This document shows, piece after piece, positions 26,211 through 35,148 of a DNA stretch of 64,000 nucleotides. Positions within the stretch are counted from its first letter, which is position 1. Each line of letters begins with the position of its first letter. The translations under genes and the position numbers were made by a program. Source of the DNA: Microvirga aerilata. GTDB taxonomy: Bacteria > Pseudomonadota > Alphaproteobacteria > Rhizobiales > Beijerinckiaceae. The DNA lies in assembly GCF_016743775.1 (NCBI RefSeq), contig NZ_JAEQMY010000015.1:59102-123101 (forward strand), read 5' to 3'. The notes under the pieces were generated by a model, which did not search any database, had not been told where the DNA came from, and saw nothing but the letters and a program-made list of their open reading frames with translations.

Positions 26211-27719
26211 TTACTCGCCGTCCGAGGACTTCAAAGGCCGGACATTCGTTTCGAGCTCGTCCTCGTCGAACAGGGACGGATCGTCCTCCTGCGCGTCGAG
26301 GCGGGTCTTCTTGCGCAAGGCGATGTACTTCTTCTGGATCTTGACGCGGCTTTCGCGGGCGATCTCCAGGGCGCCCTGGATGAGGGAGCGCTCCGCCTTC
26401 TCGTTCTGCAGCTCTTCCGTAAGGCGGCGGTTGGCGGCCTCGAGGGTGCTGCGCTCCTGCTCGAAGCGCTTGGTGAGCTGGTCGATGCGCTCGGAGAGGC
26501 TTGCCACCTTGTTGTCGGAGCTTTCGATCTGGAAGTCCTTGGCCGCGATGGCCTTGCCCAGCATCTCCACCCGCTCCTGCAGCTCGATGCGCGAGCGCTG
26601 GAGTTCGTTGACCATGGCCACCTGCCGCTCGACCTCCTGCTGGGTTGCCTCCAGGCGGCGGTCGAGGGTGTTCTTCTCGATGGTGGTTTCCTTGAGGCTG
26701 CGCTCGACCCCGCGCAGGGCCTCGTTCTTGTCGCGCAGCTGATCGCGGGTATGCGCCAGGATCTTGTCCGTGGCGGACAGGCGCGAGTTGAGCCCCTCGA
26801 TCTTCATGTCCAGGGAAGACAAATCGGTCTGGTGCGCCGAGCGCTCGGAATCGATCTGCGTTTCCAGGCGCTGGCGCAGCACCTGCTCGGCCATGAGCTT
26901 GGTTTCGAGCTCGGAGGCGCGCTGGCGCGTGGCCTCGAGCTGCGTTTCCACCTCCCCGTAGCGGTTGGTGAGGCTGGAAAGGCGGTAGTTCTGCTCCTCC
27001 GCCACCTTCTGCAGGCGCTTGACCTCGTGATCGAGCAGGCCGTTGCGCTCGCGGGTTTCGATGAGCTCCCGCTCGGCGCGGGCCACCGTCTGGTCGGCTT
27101 CCTGCGCTTCGAGGCGCAGGGCCTGGTTCTCTTCCGTGATGTTGCGGGCGCGTTCGGTCTCGATGGGGAGCTGGTTTTCAAGGTCGGCGACGATCGCCTC
27201 CTTGTCCTTCACGTTGAGGCGCAGGTCCTCGATGAAGCTGTCCTGCTCGCGGACCTTGGCCTCGGCCTTGCGGAGCTGGGACACGGCGGCGTTCAGGTCG
27301 TCCACGGTTCGGGCATGAAGGCTCCCGAGATCGCCGAGCTCCCGGCGCAGGCCCGTTGCGGTCTCCGTCTCCTGCTTGAGCACGGCCTCGGTTTCGAGGA
27401 GCCGCGACTGGAGCTGCGGGTAGCTGCGGATGAGGTCGCTCACCGGCTCGCTCAAGAGGGCGAAATCCTCCTTGAGGCTGCGGATCTCCTCCAGGCGGTC
27501 GATCATGTTGGCGAAGCGGACGCGGATCAGCTCGTTCTTCTGGCCCACGGAATCGAGGGTGCCGTTCGGGCGGACGACGATGGTTTCGCCCCTCTCGGGC
27601 GGAGCCGCGGGTGCGGCAGAATTTTCTGCGGGCTCGCTGCCCTCGAACAAGGAGCCCGTGACAGCGTCGTCCTGCTTCTTGCCGAAACGGTTTCTGAAAG
27701 ACGTCCAACCCGAAGACAT
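26211..27719 (-). CDS. long coiled-coil protein, filament-like (possible crescentin-type)
   Basis: 502 residues. A short basic head (MSSGWTSFRNRFGKKQ) and a Pro/Ala linker to residue 60 precede a nearly unbroken heptad-rich coiled coil from about 60 to 480. Examples are LIRVRFANMIDRLEEIRSLKEDF at its start and repeated LEATRQRASELETKL-type segments. The tail is acidic (DDPSLFDEDELETNVRPL). Head, long rod and tail resemble bacterial intermediate-filament-like proteins such as crescentin. It could equally be another cytoskeletal or polar scaffold. There is no signal peptide, transmembrane helix or enzymatic domain. It is monocistronic. Confidence 0.78.
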   Translation of the reverse strand: MSSGWTSFRNRFGKKQDDAVTGSLFEGSEPAENSAAPAAPPERGETIVVRPNGTLDSVGQKNELIRVRFANMIDRLEEIRSLKEDFALLSEPVSDLIRSYPQLQSRLLETEAVLKQETETATGLRRELGDLGSLHARTVDDLNAAVSQLRKAEAKVREQDSFIEDLRLNVKDKEAIVADLENQLPIETERARNITEENQALRLEAQEADQTVARAERELIETRERNGLLDHEVKRLQKVAEEQNYRLSSLTNRYGEVETQLEATRQRASELETKLMAEQVLRQRLETQIDSERSAHQTDLSSLDMKIEGLNSRLSATDKILAHTRDQLRDKNEALRGVERSLKETTIEKNTLDRRLEATQQEVERQVAMVNELQRSRIELQERVEMLGKAIAAKDFQIESSDNKVASLSERIDQLTKRFEQERSTLEAANRRLTEELQNEKAERSLIQGALEIARESRVKIQKKYIALRKKTRLDAQEDDPSLFDEDELETNVRPLKSSDGE

Positions 27720-27822
27720 GGTGCCGCCCCTTGCGCCCCTAGAAATTCACACTTTCCTTACCTTTTAGCGCAGAGCCGAAGGGGATAGAAACAAAATTTC
27801 GTTGCGTAAGAGTGTAGCAGGC

Positions 27823-29178
27823 CTACTCTGCCGCGATGGTTAACGGCCCGGAGACGCGGCTCTGAAGGCCTGCCGCCTCGAGCGCCTCCGGCATGGGTCC
27901 GCCCGTCGCCCAGTCGAGAAGCTCGACCGTATGGACGATGGGGATCCCGGTGCCCTTCCCGATCTGGGTCATGCAGCCGATATTGCCGGTGGCGATGAGG
28001 TCGGGCTTGGTGCGCTCGATATTGGCGACCTTGCGGGCGCGGAGCTGGGCGGCGATCTCCGGCTGGAGCAGGTTGTAGGTGCCCGCCGAGCCGCAGCAGA
28101 TATGGCCTTCCGGCACGTCCTTCACGGTAAAGCCCGCCTGCTTCAGAAGCGTCTTCGGCTCCGTCCGGATGGCCTGCCCGTGCTGCATGGAGCAGGCGGA
28201 GTGATAGGCCACCACCAGATCCGTCTCGCGCACCGGCTCCATGAGGGTCAGGGACGTGACGTATTCGGTCACGTCCTTGGCGATGGCCGACACGCGGGCG
28301 GCCTTCTCGGCATAATCCGGGTCCTCCCGGAACATGAAGCCGTAATCCTTGATCGTCGTGCCGCAGCCGGACGCCGTGATGACGATGGCGTCCAGTCCTT
28401 CGCCGTCCATCTCGGCGATCCAGGCATCGATGTTGCGCTTGGCGAATCCATGGGCCTCGTCGTCGCGGCCCATGTGGTGGACGAGCGCCCCGCAGCACCC
28501 CTCCCCCTTCGGCTGGACCACGTCGACGCCGTGGCGGTTGAGGAGGCGGATGGCGGCCTCGTTGAAGCCGGGCTTCAGCACCGGCTGGGCGCAGCCGGAC
28601 AGGATGGCCACCCGGCCCCGGCGCTCCCCATGGCCCTGGAACGTGCCGGGTTGATCGAACGGCGAGCGGGCCGGAACCTGCGCGGGCGCCAGCTCGATCA
28701 TCGCCTGCAGGCGATTGCCGAGGAGCGGCAGGGCGCCGATCAGGCCCTTGAAGGGCTTTGCCAGCAGCGCCGCGCCGATCGCGAAGCGGAAGCGGTTCGG
28801 ATAGGGCAGCACGCTGGCCAGAACGGAGCGCAGGAGCCGGTCGTGCCAGGGCCGCGTGTAGGTGGCCTCGATATAGGCGCGGGCGTGGTCGACCAGGTGC
28901 ATGTAATGCACGCCCGACGGGCAGGTGGTCATGCAGGACAGGCAGGACAGGCAGCGGTCGATGTGCTTGACCACCTCGGGCGAGGCGGGCTTTCCGCTCT
29001 CCAGCATGTCCTTCATCAGGTAGATGCGCCCGCGCGGCGAGTCGAGCTCGTCGCCGAGCAGCAGGTAGGTCGGGCAGGTGGCCGTGCAGAAGCCGCAATG
29101 AACGCAGGTGCGGAGGATCTTCTCCGACGCCGCCATGGCGGGATCTCTCAGCTGATCGGGCGTGAAATTGGTTTGCAT
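27823..29178 (-). CDS. glcF: glycolate oxidase iron-sulfur subunit
   Basis: 451 residues. Two N-terminal ferredoxin-type 4Fe-4S motifs are present (CVHCGFCTATCPTY and CLSCLSCMTTCPSGVHYMHLVDHAR). The C-terminal half has two CCG domains (EGCCGALVHHMGRDDE and HICCGSAGTYNLLQPE). GlcF passes electrons from the flavin subunits GlcD/GlcE to the membrane quinone pool during glycolate-to-glyoxylate (or D-lactate) oxidation. It is third in glcD-glcE-glcF, 79 bases after glcE. Confidence 0.94.
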   Translation of the reverse strand: MQTNFTPDQLRDPAMAASEKILRTCVHCGFCTATCPTYLLLGDELDSPRGRIYLMKDMLESGKPASPEVVKHIDRCLSCLSCMTTCPSGVHYMHLVDHARAYIEATYTRPWHDRLLRSVLASVLPYPNRFRFAIGAALLAKPFKGLIGALPLLGNRLQAMIELAPAQVPARSPFDQPGTFQGHGERRGRVAILSGCAQPVLKPGFNEAAIRLLNRHGVDVVQPKGEGCCGALVHHMGRDDEAHGFAKRNIDAWIAEMDGEGLDAIVITASGCGTTIKDYGFMFREDPDYAEKAARVSAIAKDVTEYVTSLTLMEPVRETDLVVAYHSACSMQHGQAIRTEPKTLLKQAGFTVKDVPEGHICCGSAGTYNLLQPEIAAQLRARKVANIERTKPDLIATGNIGCMTQIGKGTGIPIVHTVELLDWATGGPMPEALEAAGLQSRVSGPLTIAAE

Positions 29179-29257
29179 GACGGATTAAAAATACTTTTCT
29201 GCCAACAGATGGCTTTCAGATTACGGCAATTTCGCGCGGTTCCAAGGGCCTTGCCCG

Positions 29258-30442
29258 TCAAACCCCCGCATACATGCGTCCCGGGTTGAGAATCCCGGCC
29301 GGATCGAAGGATGCCTTGATGCCGCGCGACAGCGCCATCAGCGCCTCCGGCTGCGGCTCGAACACGTCGAGGGTGGAGCGGATCTCGGCCGGCGCGCGCA
29401 CCAGGGTTGCATGGCCGCCGAAGGCTTTGGTCGCCTCGCGCAGGACGGATGCGCCCGCATCGCCGTCCGCAGGCGTCGAGATCCACAGGAGACCGCCGCC
29501 CCAATCGTAGAACCACTGCGCGTCGAGCGCCCCCGCAACCTGCGCTGCAAACTCGGGCCCCTTGGTCGGCGCGGTCGAGACCCGCCAGATCGCCCGATCC
29601 CCGTGGTCGGGAAGCAGCGAGGCATCGCGCACCGACTGCCAGAGCGCCTCGGCCCCGTTGCCTTCGAGAAGATCCATGAACCGGAAACGCTTCAGAAGGC
29701 GGCGCAGCTCGTTCATGCGGTAATCTACCGAGACCCTGAATCCTTCGAGCCGGATCAGCGTGCTCCCGCCCCGCCGGTCGCGGTCGGGAATATGGGCGGC
29801 GCCCGTCACGTCGAAGGGCGAGCCGAGGGCTATGGACAGGGCCTCGATGGCCTGCCGGTCGTCGAGGCCGCGGATCACCAGGGTCGCCATGCGCTCCTGC
29901 TTGGGCAGAACCTTGAAGGTGACCTCGGTGAGAAACCCCAGCGTGCCCCAGGAGCCCGCCATGAGCTTCACGAGGTCGAGGCCGGTGACGTTCTTCATCA
30001 CGCGTCCGCCGGACTTTACCGCCTCGCCGCGCCCGTTCACGAAGCGCACGCCGATGAGGCTGTCGCGGGCGGCGCCCGCCATGATCCGGCGCGGGCCGGA
30101 GATGTTCATGGCCGCCACCGCCCCGATGGTGGGCTCTCCCTTGCTGCCGAGGAGCCAGCGGTAGTCCATGGGCTCGAAGGGCAGCTCCTGCCCTTTCGCG
30201 GCCAGAACCCGCATGACCTCCAGAACCGGCGTGCCGCTGCGGGCGGAGATCACCAGTTCGGCCGGCTCGTAGAGGGTGACGCCGGTCAGGGCCGTGGACG
30301 AGATCGTGGCGTCGGTCTGGTTGGGACGGCCCATCGACGCCTTCGTGCCGTTTCCGGCAAGGTTCAGAAGCGTGCCGTTCTCGGCGGCCTCGCGGATGAT
30401 CGCCGATGCGTCCTGCTCGTCGCGGGGGGTATGAACGGTCAC
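29258..30442 (-). CDS. glcE: glycolate oxidase FAD-binding subunit
   Basis: 394 residues from a GTG at 30442 that overlaps the glcD stop (GTGA). The open frame continues far upstream only because it shadows glcD. The FAD_binding_4 domain shows YEPAELVISARSGTPVLEVMRVLAAKGQELPFEP, TIGAVAAMNISGPRRIMAG, RDSLIGVRFVNGRGE and SGGRVMKNVTGLDLVKLMAGSWGTLGFLTE, characteristic of GlcE. It forms the flavin core of the oxidase with GlcD. Confidence 0.93.
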   Translation of the reverse strand: MTVHTPRDEQDASAIIREAAENGTLLNLAGNGTKASMGRPNQTDATISSTALTGVTLYEPAELVISARSGTPVLEVMRVLAAKGQELPFEPMDYRWLLGSKGEPTIGAVAAMNISGPRRIMAGAARDSLIGVRFVNGRGEAVKSGGRVMKNVTGLDLVKLMAGSWGTLGFLTEVTFKVLPKQERMATLVIRGLDDRQAIEALSIALGSPFDVTGAAHIPDRDRRGGSTLIRLEGFRVSVDYRMNELRRLLKRFRFMDLLEGNGAEALWQSVRDASLLPDHGDRAIWRVSTAPTKGPEFAAQVAGALDAQWFYDWGGGLLWISTPADGDAGASVLREATKAFGGHATLVRAPAEIRSTLDVFEPQPEALMALSRGIKASFDPAGILNPGRMYAGV

Positions 30443-31872
30443 GCGACGAGCCTTCCTTCGAGGGGGAACACCTTTGCCGGGTTGAGAAGCCAGCCCGGAT
30501 CGAACACCCCGCGCACGCGCATCTGCTGTTCCAGGTCCACCGCGTTGAACTGGCAGGTCATCAGGTCGCGCTTCTCGATGCCCACGCCGTGCTCGCCGGT
30601 GAGGCAGCCGCCGACCTCCACGCAGAGCCTGAGAATGTCCTCGCCGGCCTTCTCGGCCTTCTCCATCTCGCCCGGCTGGTTGGTGTTGAACATGACCAGC
30701 GGATGCAGGTTGCCGTCGCCCGCATGGAACACGTTGGCGACGCCGAGCCCGTAGGACTTCACGATCTCGTCGATGCGCCGGAGCACGTACGGCAGCTGGC
30801 CCGTCGGGATGGTGCCGTCCATGCAGATGTAGTCGGCGACGCGCCCCGTGGCCCCGAAGGCCGACTTGCGGCCCTTCCAGATCGCCGCGCTCTCGGCCTC
30901 CGACTGCGACACCTTCATGGTCTTCGGCCGGAACGGCTCGGCAATCGCGACGATGCGGCGGAGCATGTCTTCGATCTCCTGGTCCGAGCCTTCCACCTCG
31001 ACGATCAGCATGGCCTCCACGTCGAGCGGGTAGCCCGCATGCGCAAAGGCCTCGCAGATCTGGATCGCGGGCTTGTCCATGTATTCGAGCGCCACCGGGA
31101 TGATGCCCGCCCCGATGATCGCCGCCACGCAGGCGCCCGCATCCTCCGCCTTCTCGAACCCGAACAGGGCGGGACGCGCGCCTTCCGCCGCGCGAAGGAT
31201 CCGCACCACGGCTTCCGTGACCACGCCGAGCTGCCCCTCCGAGCCGCAGACGAGGCCCAGCAGGTCGTAGCCCGCGCTGTCCAGATGCTCGCCGCCGATC
31301 TCCACCACCGTGCCGTCGAGGAGCACCACCGTCACCCCCAGGAGGTTGTTGGTGGTCACCCCGTATTTCAGGCAATGCGCCCCGCCGGAATTCATGGCGA
31401 TGTTGCCCGCGATGGTGCAGGCGAGCTGGCTCGACGGATCGGGGGCGTAGAAGAAGCCCTCATGCGCCACCGCCTGGCTGATGCCCAGATTGGTGATGCC
31501 CGACTGGACCCGGGCCGTGCGGCCTTCGAAATCCACGTCGATCACCCGGTTCATCTTGGCGACGCCGAGCACGATGGCGTCCTCCTGCGGGATCGCTCCG
31601 CCGCACAGGGAGGTTCCGGCGCCGCGCGGCACGATCCTGACCCCGTGCTCGCGGCAGAACCGCATGACGGCGGAAACCTCGTCCGTGGTGGACGGCAGCA
31701 CGACCGCGAGCGGGATCCGGCGATAGGAGGTCAGGCCATCCGTCTCGAAAGCGCGGCGCTCGTCCTCGGACACGATCAGGGCCTCGGACGCGACAAGGCG
31801 CCCCAGCCCCTCGATGATCTCCCTCCGGCGCGCCAGAACCGCTTCGTCCGGTTTTGGAAATGCAATGGTCAT
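30439..31872 (-). CDS. glcD: glycolate oxidase catalytic subunit (FAD-linked)
   Basis: 477 residues with AAGGAAGG before the ATG. The FAD_binding_4 domain (about 40-230) has VPRGAGTSLCGGAIP and LACTIAGNIAMNSGGAHCLKYGVTTNN. The C-terminal FAD-oxidase domain ends with FHAGDGNLHPLVMFN and CLTGEHGVGIEKRDLM, the GlcD/D-lactate dehydrogenase signature. It oxidises glycolate or D-lactate. It heads the operon and is divergent from a cytochrome c-lut operon, suggesting coordinated 2-hydroxyacid use. Confidence 0.94.
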   Translation of the reverse strand: MTIAFPKPDEAVLARRREIIEGLGRLVASEALIVSEDERRAFETDGLTSYRRIPLAVVLPSTTDEVSAVMRFCREHGVRIVPRGAGTSLCGGAIPQEDAIVLGVAKMNRVIDVDFEGRTARVQSGITNLGISQAVAHEGFFYAPDPSSQLACTIAGNIAMNSGGAHCLKYGVTTNNLLGVTVVLLDGTVVEIGGEHLDSAGYDLLGLVCGSEGQLGVVTEAVVRILRAAEGARPALFGFEKAEDAGACVAAIIGAGIIPVALEYMDKPAIQICEAFAHAGYPLDVEAMLIVEVEGSDQEIEDMLRRIVAIAEPFRPKTMKVSQSEAESAAIWKGRKSAFGATGRVADYICMDGTIPTGQLPYVLRRIDEIVKSYGLGVANVFHAGDGNLHPLVMFNTNQPGEMEKAEKAGEDILRLCVEVGGCLTGEHGVGIEKRDLMTCQFNAVDLEQQMRVRGVFDPGWLLNPAKVFPLEGRLVA

Positions 31873-32007
31873 GGCACCCTTCCTTGGAATCGTTGGCTGC
31901 GCTCACGGTATGGCTACCTTAACAATAAGGCAGCTTTCCCTGCGGGCGTTTTCCAATAATGTAGAATCTCTCTAAGATCGGACGGTTGTCCAGCAAAGGA
32001 GTTTTTG

Positions 32008-32397
32008 ATGCGTTCCTTCGTCCTTTCCGCCGCCCTGCTCCTGGCCGGTTTCGGCCAAGCCCAGGCTCAGGACGCGGCAGCCGGCGAAAAAGTGTTTGCG
32101 CAATGCCGGGCCTGCCACCAGGTTGGCGAGAATGCGAAGAACGCCGTCGGCCCTGTGCTGAACGGCCTGTTCGGCCGCCCCGCCGGATCGGTGGAAGGCT
32201 ACACCTACTCCCCGGCCAACAAGAATTCCGGCCTCACCTGGGACGAGGCAACCTTCCGGGATTACATCAAGAACCCGCGCGCCAAGATCCCCGGCACCAA
32301 GATGGTCTATGCGGGCCTCAAGGACGAGCAGCGGATCAACGATCTCGTCGCCTATCTGAAGCAGTTCAACGCGCAAGGGCAGAAGGCCACCCAATGA
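32008..32397 (+). CDS. soluble class I c-type cytochrome
   Basis: 129 residues from the ATG at 32008, with AAGGAG 6 bases upstream (a TTG three bases earlier is too close to it). The signal peptide ends AQAQ. The mature protein has a single haem site CRACH, VGPVLNGLFGR, YSPANKNSGLTW and a distal Met ligand in PGTKMVYAG, the pattern of mitochondrial-type cytochrome c2. It probably carries electrons in the periplasm. Its stop overlaps the lutA start (ATGA), unusual for a cytochrome gene and a hint that it serves the hydroxyacid oxidation system. Confidence 0.93.
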   Translation: MRSFVLSAALLLAGFGQAQAQDAAAGEKVFAQCRACHQVGENAKNAVGPVLNGLFGRPAGSVEGYTYSPANKNSGLTWDEATFRDYIKNPRAKIPGTKMVYAGLKDEQRINDLVAYLKQFNAQGQKATQ

Positions 32398-33191
32398 GCG
32401 CCGTGCAATTCCAGGATCGTCCGGCAAAACCCCGGGTGGGCCTGTTCGTCACCTGCCTCGTCGACCTGATGCGTCCTTCCGTGGGCTTTGCGGCTGTGAA
32501 GCTCCTGGAGGACGCCGGCTGCACCGTCGAGGCCCCCGTCCAGACCTGCTGCGGCCAGCCCGCCTACAACTCGGGCGACCGGGGCACCACCCGCGATCTG
32601 GCGATGCAGGTGATCGAGGCCTTCCAGGGCTTCGACTACGTGGTCGCGCCCTCCGGCTCCTGCGCCGGGATGATCAAGGCGCACTACCCGGAGCTCTTCG
32701 AGGAGGATCCGAACTGGCGCGCTAAGGCCGACGCCCTGGCGGCCAAGACCCACGAGCTGACGAGCTTCCTGGTCGACGTGCTGGGCGTCACGCGGGTCGA
32801 GGCGTCCTTCGACGGGGCCGTGACCTACCACGATTCCTGCTCGGGGCTCAGGGAGCTCAAGGTCAAGGCCCAGCCGCGCAAGCTCCTTGCCAGCGTGGAA
32901 GGCCTGACCCTGGTCGAGATGAAGGACAGCGACGTGTGCTGCGGCTTCGGCGGCACCTTTGCGGTCAAGTACAGCGACATCTCCGGCGCCATCGTCGACG
33001 CCAAGGCCAGAAACGTCGAGGAGGCCCATGCGCCGACCCTGCTCGCGGGCGATCTCGGCTGCCTCATGAACATGGCCGGCAAGCTCAGCCGCGACGGAAA
33101 GCCCGTTCAGGTTCGCCACGTGGCCGAGGTTCTGGCCGGGATGACGGACGAGCCGCCGATCGGCGCCGGCAAGCAACCGCGGGGCCCATGA
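32394..33191 (+). CDS. lutA: lactate utilization Fe-S protein LutA/LldE
   Basis: 265 residues from the ATG at 32394. Two CCG domains are complete: VGLFVTCLVDLMRPSVGF ... QTCCGQPAYNSGDRG and TYHDSCSGLRELKV ... DVCCGFGGTFAVKYSDIS. With LutB and LutC this forms a cytoplasmic/membrane L-lactate dehydrogenase that feeds electrons to the respiratory chain. It is coupled by ATGA overlaps to the cytochrome c gene before it and to the DUF6653 gene after it. Confidence 0.93.
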   Translation: MSAVQFQDRPAKPRVGLFVTCLVDLMRPSVGFAAVKLLEDAGCTVEAPVQTCCGQPAYNSGDRGTTRDLAMQVIEAFQGFDYVVAPSGSCAGMIKAHYPELFEEDPNWRAKADALAAKTHELTSFLVDVLGVTRVEASFDGAVTYHDSCSGLRELKVKAQPRKLLASVEGLTLVEMKDSDVCCGFGGTFAVKYSDISGAIVDAKARNVEEAHAPTLLAGDLGCLMNMAGKLSRDGKPVQVRHVAEVLAGMTDEPPIGAGKQPRGP

Positions 33192-33718
33192 CGGATCACG
33201 GCCACATGGCAGCCCGCCTCTTCCGGATGGACGAGCAGACCTGGGAGCGCCACGCGAGCCCGTGGAGCGTGTGGACGCGGGTGGCCTCCCTGCCGCTTCT
33301 GCTTGCGGCCATCTGGAGCCATGCATGGCTCGGCCTTTGGGCGCTCGCGCCCGTCGCCCTCGTGATCCTGTGGCTGTGGCTCAATCCGCGCCTGTTTCCC
33401 GCGCCCGCCCGCACCGACACCTGGAGCGCCAGGGCCACCTTCGGCGAGCGCGTCTGGCTCAACCGCAAGGCCGTGCCGATCCCGGATCACCACGCGCGGG
33501 CGGCGAACATCTTGACCGCCGTGTCCGCCGCGGGCTTTGTCGTCGCACTTGTCGGGGCGCTGCTGAACGATTGGCTCCCCACCGTGGCCGGCGGTCTCAT
33601 TGCCTGGTTCGCCAAGATGTGGTTTTGCGACCGCATGGTCTGGCTCTATGACGAGATGAAGAACACGCATCCGCCCTATGCCCGATGGCTGCGGGCCGGA
33701 CAGAAAGAGGTCCGATGA
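33188..33718 (+). CDS. DUF6653-type membrane protein inside the lut operon
   Basis: 176 residues from the ATG at 33188, overlapping the lutA stop and, at its end, the lutB start (both ATGA). Two pairs of hydrophobic helices are visible: LPLLLAAIWSHAWLGLWALAPVALVILWLWL (about 33-63) and ILTAVSAAGFVVALVGALL (about 105-125), followed by WLPTVAGGLIAWFAKMWFCDRMVW. The soluble parts hold conserved-looking ERHASPWSVWTR and WLNRKAVPIPDHH. The family has no established function. Being translationally coupled on both sides with lut genes, it probably acts with the Lut complex, perhaps as a membrane partner. Confidence 0.85.
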   Translation: MTDHGHMAARLFRMDEQTWERHASPWSVWTRVASLPLLLAAIWSHAWLGLWALAPVALVILWLWLNPRLFPAPARTDTWSARATFGERVWLNRKAVPIPDHHARAANILTAVSAAGFVVALVGALLNDWLPTVAGGLIAWFAKMWFCDRMVWLYDEMKNTHPPYARWLRAGQKEVR

Positions 33719-35148
33719 CCGTTCACTCCACCTCCCCTCAGTTCAAGCAGAATGCCGCGCAGGCGCTGAACGACAGCCAGCTCCAGAAAGCGCTCGGCAA
33801 CGTGAAGCAGGGCTTCATCGACAAGCGCCAGATGGCGGCCGACAAGCTGCCCGAGTTCGAGGCGCTGCGGGACTCCGCGCGCGACATCAAGAACCACACG
33901 CTCCAGCACCTCGACCTCTACCTCGAATCCTACGAGGCGAAGGTGAAGGCCTCCGGCGGGCACGTGCACTTCGCCCGCGACGCGCAGGAGGCCCGCGACA
34001 TCATCCTGAGCATCTGCCGCGAGGTGGACGCCAAGACGGTGACGAAAGGCAAGTCCATGATCTCGGAAGAGATCGGGATCAACCACCATCTCGAGGAAAA
34101 CGGCATCACGCCCGTCGAGACGGATCTGGGCGAGTACATCATCCAGCTCCGCAACGAGCTGCCGAGCCACATCATCGCGCCCGCCGTCCACCTCAACGCC
34201 ACCCAGGTGGAGGAGGATTTCCGGCGCGTTCACACCCATCTCGACGCCAAGCGCGACCTCTCCGAGCCCGTGCAGCTTCTGACGGAAGCGCGCGCCGTGC
34301 TGCGCGAGCGCTTCCTCGCGGCGGATGTGGGCATCACGGGCGCCAACTTCCTGGTGGCCGAGACCGGCACCTCGATCATCGTCACCAACGAGGGCAACGG
34401 CGATCTGACCCAGATCCTGCCCAAGACCCACATCGTGCTCGCCTCCATCGAGAAGCTCGTGCCGACGCTGGAAGACGTGAGCCAGCTCCTGCGCGTGCTC
34501 GCCCGCTCGGCCACGGGCCAGGAGCTGTCGGTCTACACCACCTTCTCCACCGGCCCCCGCCGCAGCCAGGATGCGGACGGGCCGGACAACTACCACGTGG
34601 TCATTCTCGACAACGGCCGTTCCTCCATGCTCGGCACGGCCTTCGAGGAGATGCTGCGCTGCATCCGCTGCGGCGCCTGCATGAACCATTGCCCGGTCTA
34701 TCACGCGGTCGGCGGGCACGCCTACGGCTGGGTCTATCCCGGCCCCATGGGCGCCGTGCTCACCCCGTCCCTGATCGGCGTCGACAAGGCGGGCCACCTG
34801 CCCAACGCCTCCACCTTCTGCGGCCGCTGCGAGAGCGTGTGCCCGGTGCGCATTCCGCTGCCCAAGCTCATGCGCCACTGGCGCGAGCGGGAGTTCGAGC
34901 GCCACCTGACGCCTGCCACCGTGCGCTCGGGCCTCCAGCTCTGGGGCTTCTTCGCCAAGCGGCCGGCCCTGTACCGGACGGCCACGCGCATCGCCATGGG
35001 AGCCCTGGCGCTCGCAGGCCGCCAGCGCGGACGCTTCAGTTGGCTGCCGATGGCGAAGGGCTGGACCAAGTATCGCGACTTCCCGGCCCCGCAGGGCGAG
35101 ACGTTCCAGCAGCGCTGGAAGCGCGAGCGCAAAGGACAGGCCGCATGA
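33715..35148 (+). CDS. lutB: lactate utilization iron-sulfur protein LutB/LldF
   Basis: 477 residues from the ATG at 33715. An LUD domain (about 65-300) carries KGKSMISEEIGINHHLE, VGITGANFLVAETGTSIIVTNEGNGDL and THIVLASIEKLVPTLEDV. Two ferredoxin 4Fe-4S motifs follow, CIRCGACMNHCPVYHAVGG and CGRCESVCPVRIPLPKLMRHWR, then a helical C-terminus. It is the central subunit of the LutABC L-lactate oxidation complex. Overlaps: ATGA with the DUF6653 gene and with lutC. Confidence 0.95.
   Translation: MTVHSTSPQFKQNAAQALNDSQLQKALGNVKQGFIDKRQMAADKLPEFEALRDSARDIKNHTLQHLDLYLESYEAKVKASGGHVHFARDAQEARDIILSICREVDAKTVTKGKSMISEEIGINHHLEENGITPVETDLGEYIIQLRNELPSHIIAPAVHLNATQVEEDFRRVHTHLDAKRDLSEPVQLLTEARAVLRERFLAADVGITGANFLVAETGTSIIVTNEGNGDLTQILPKTHIVLASIEKLVPTLEDVSQLLRVLARSATGQELSVYTTFSTGPRRSQDADGPDNYHVVILDNGRSSMLGTAFEEMLRCIRCGACMNHCPVYHAVGGHAYGWVYPGPMGAVLTPSLIGVDKAGHLPNASTFCGRCESVCPVRIPLPKLMRHWREREFERHLTPATVRSGLQLWGFFAKRPALYRTATRIAMGALALAGRQRGRFSWLPMAKGWTKYRDFPAPQGETFQQRWKRERKGQAA

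Noticed and set aside
27931..29289. 452-codon plus-strand frame opposite glcF
   Set aside because: Antisense shadow; glcF motifs on the other strand are complete.
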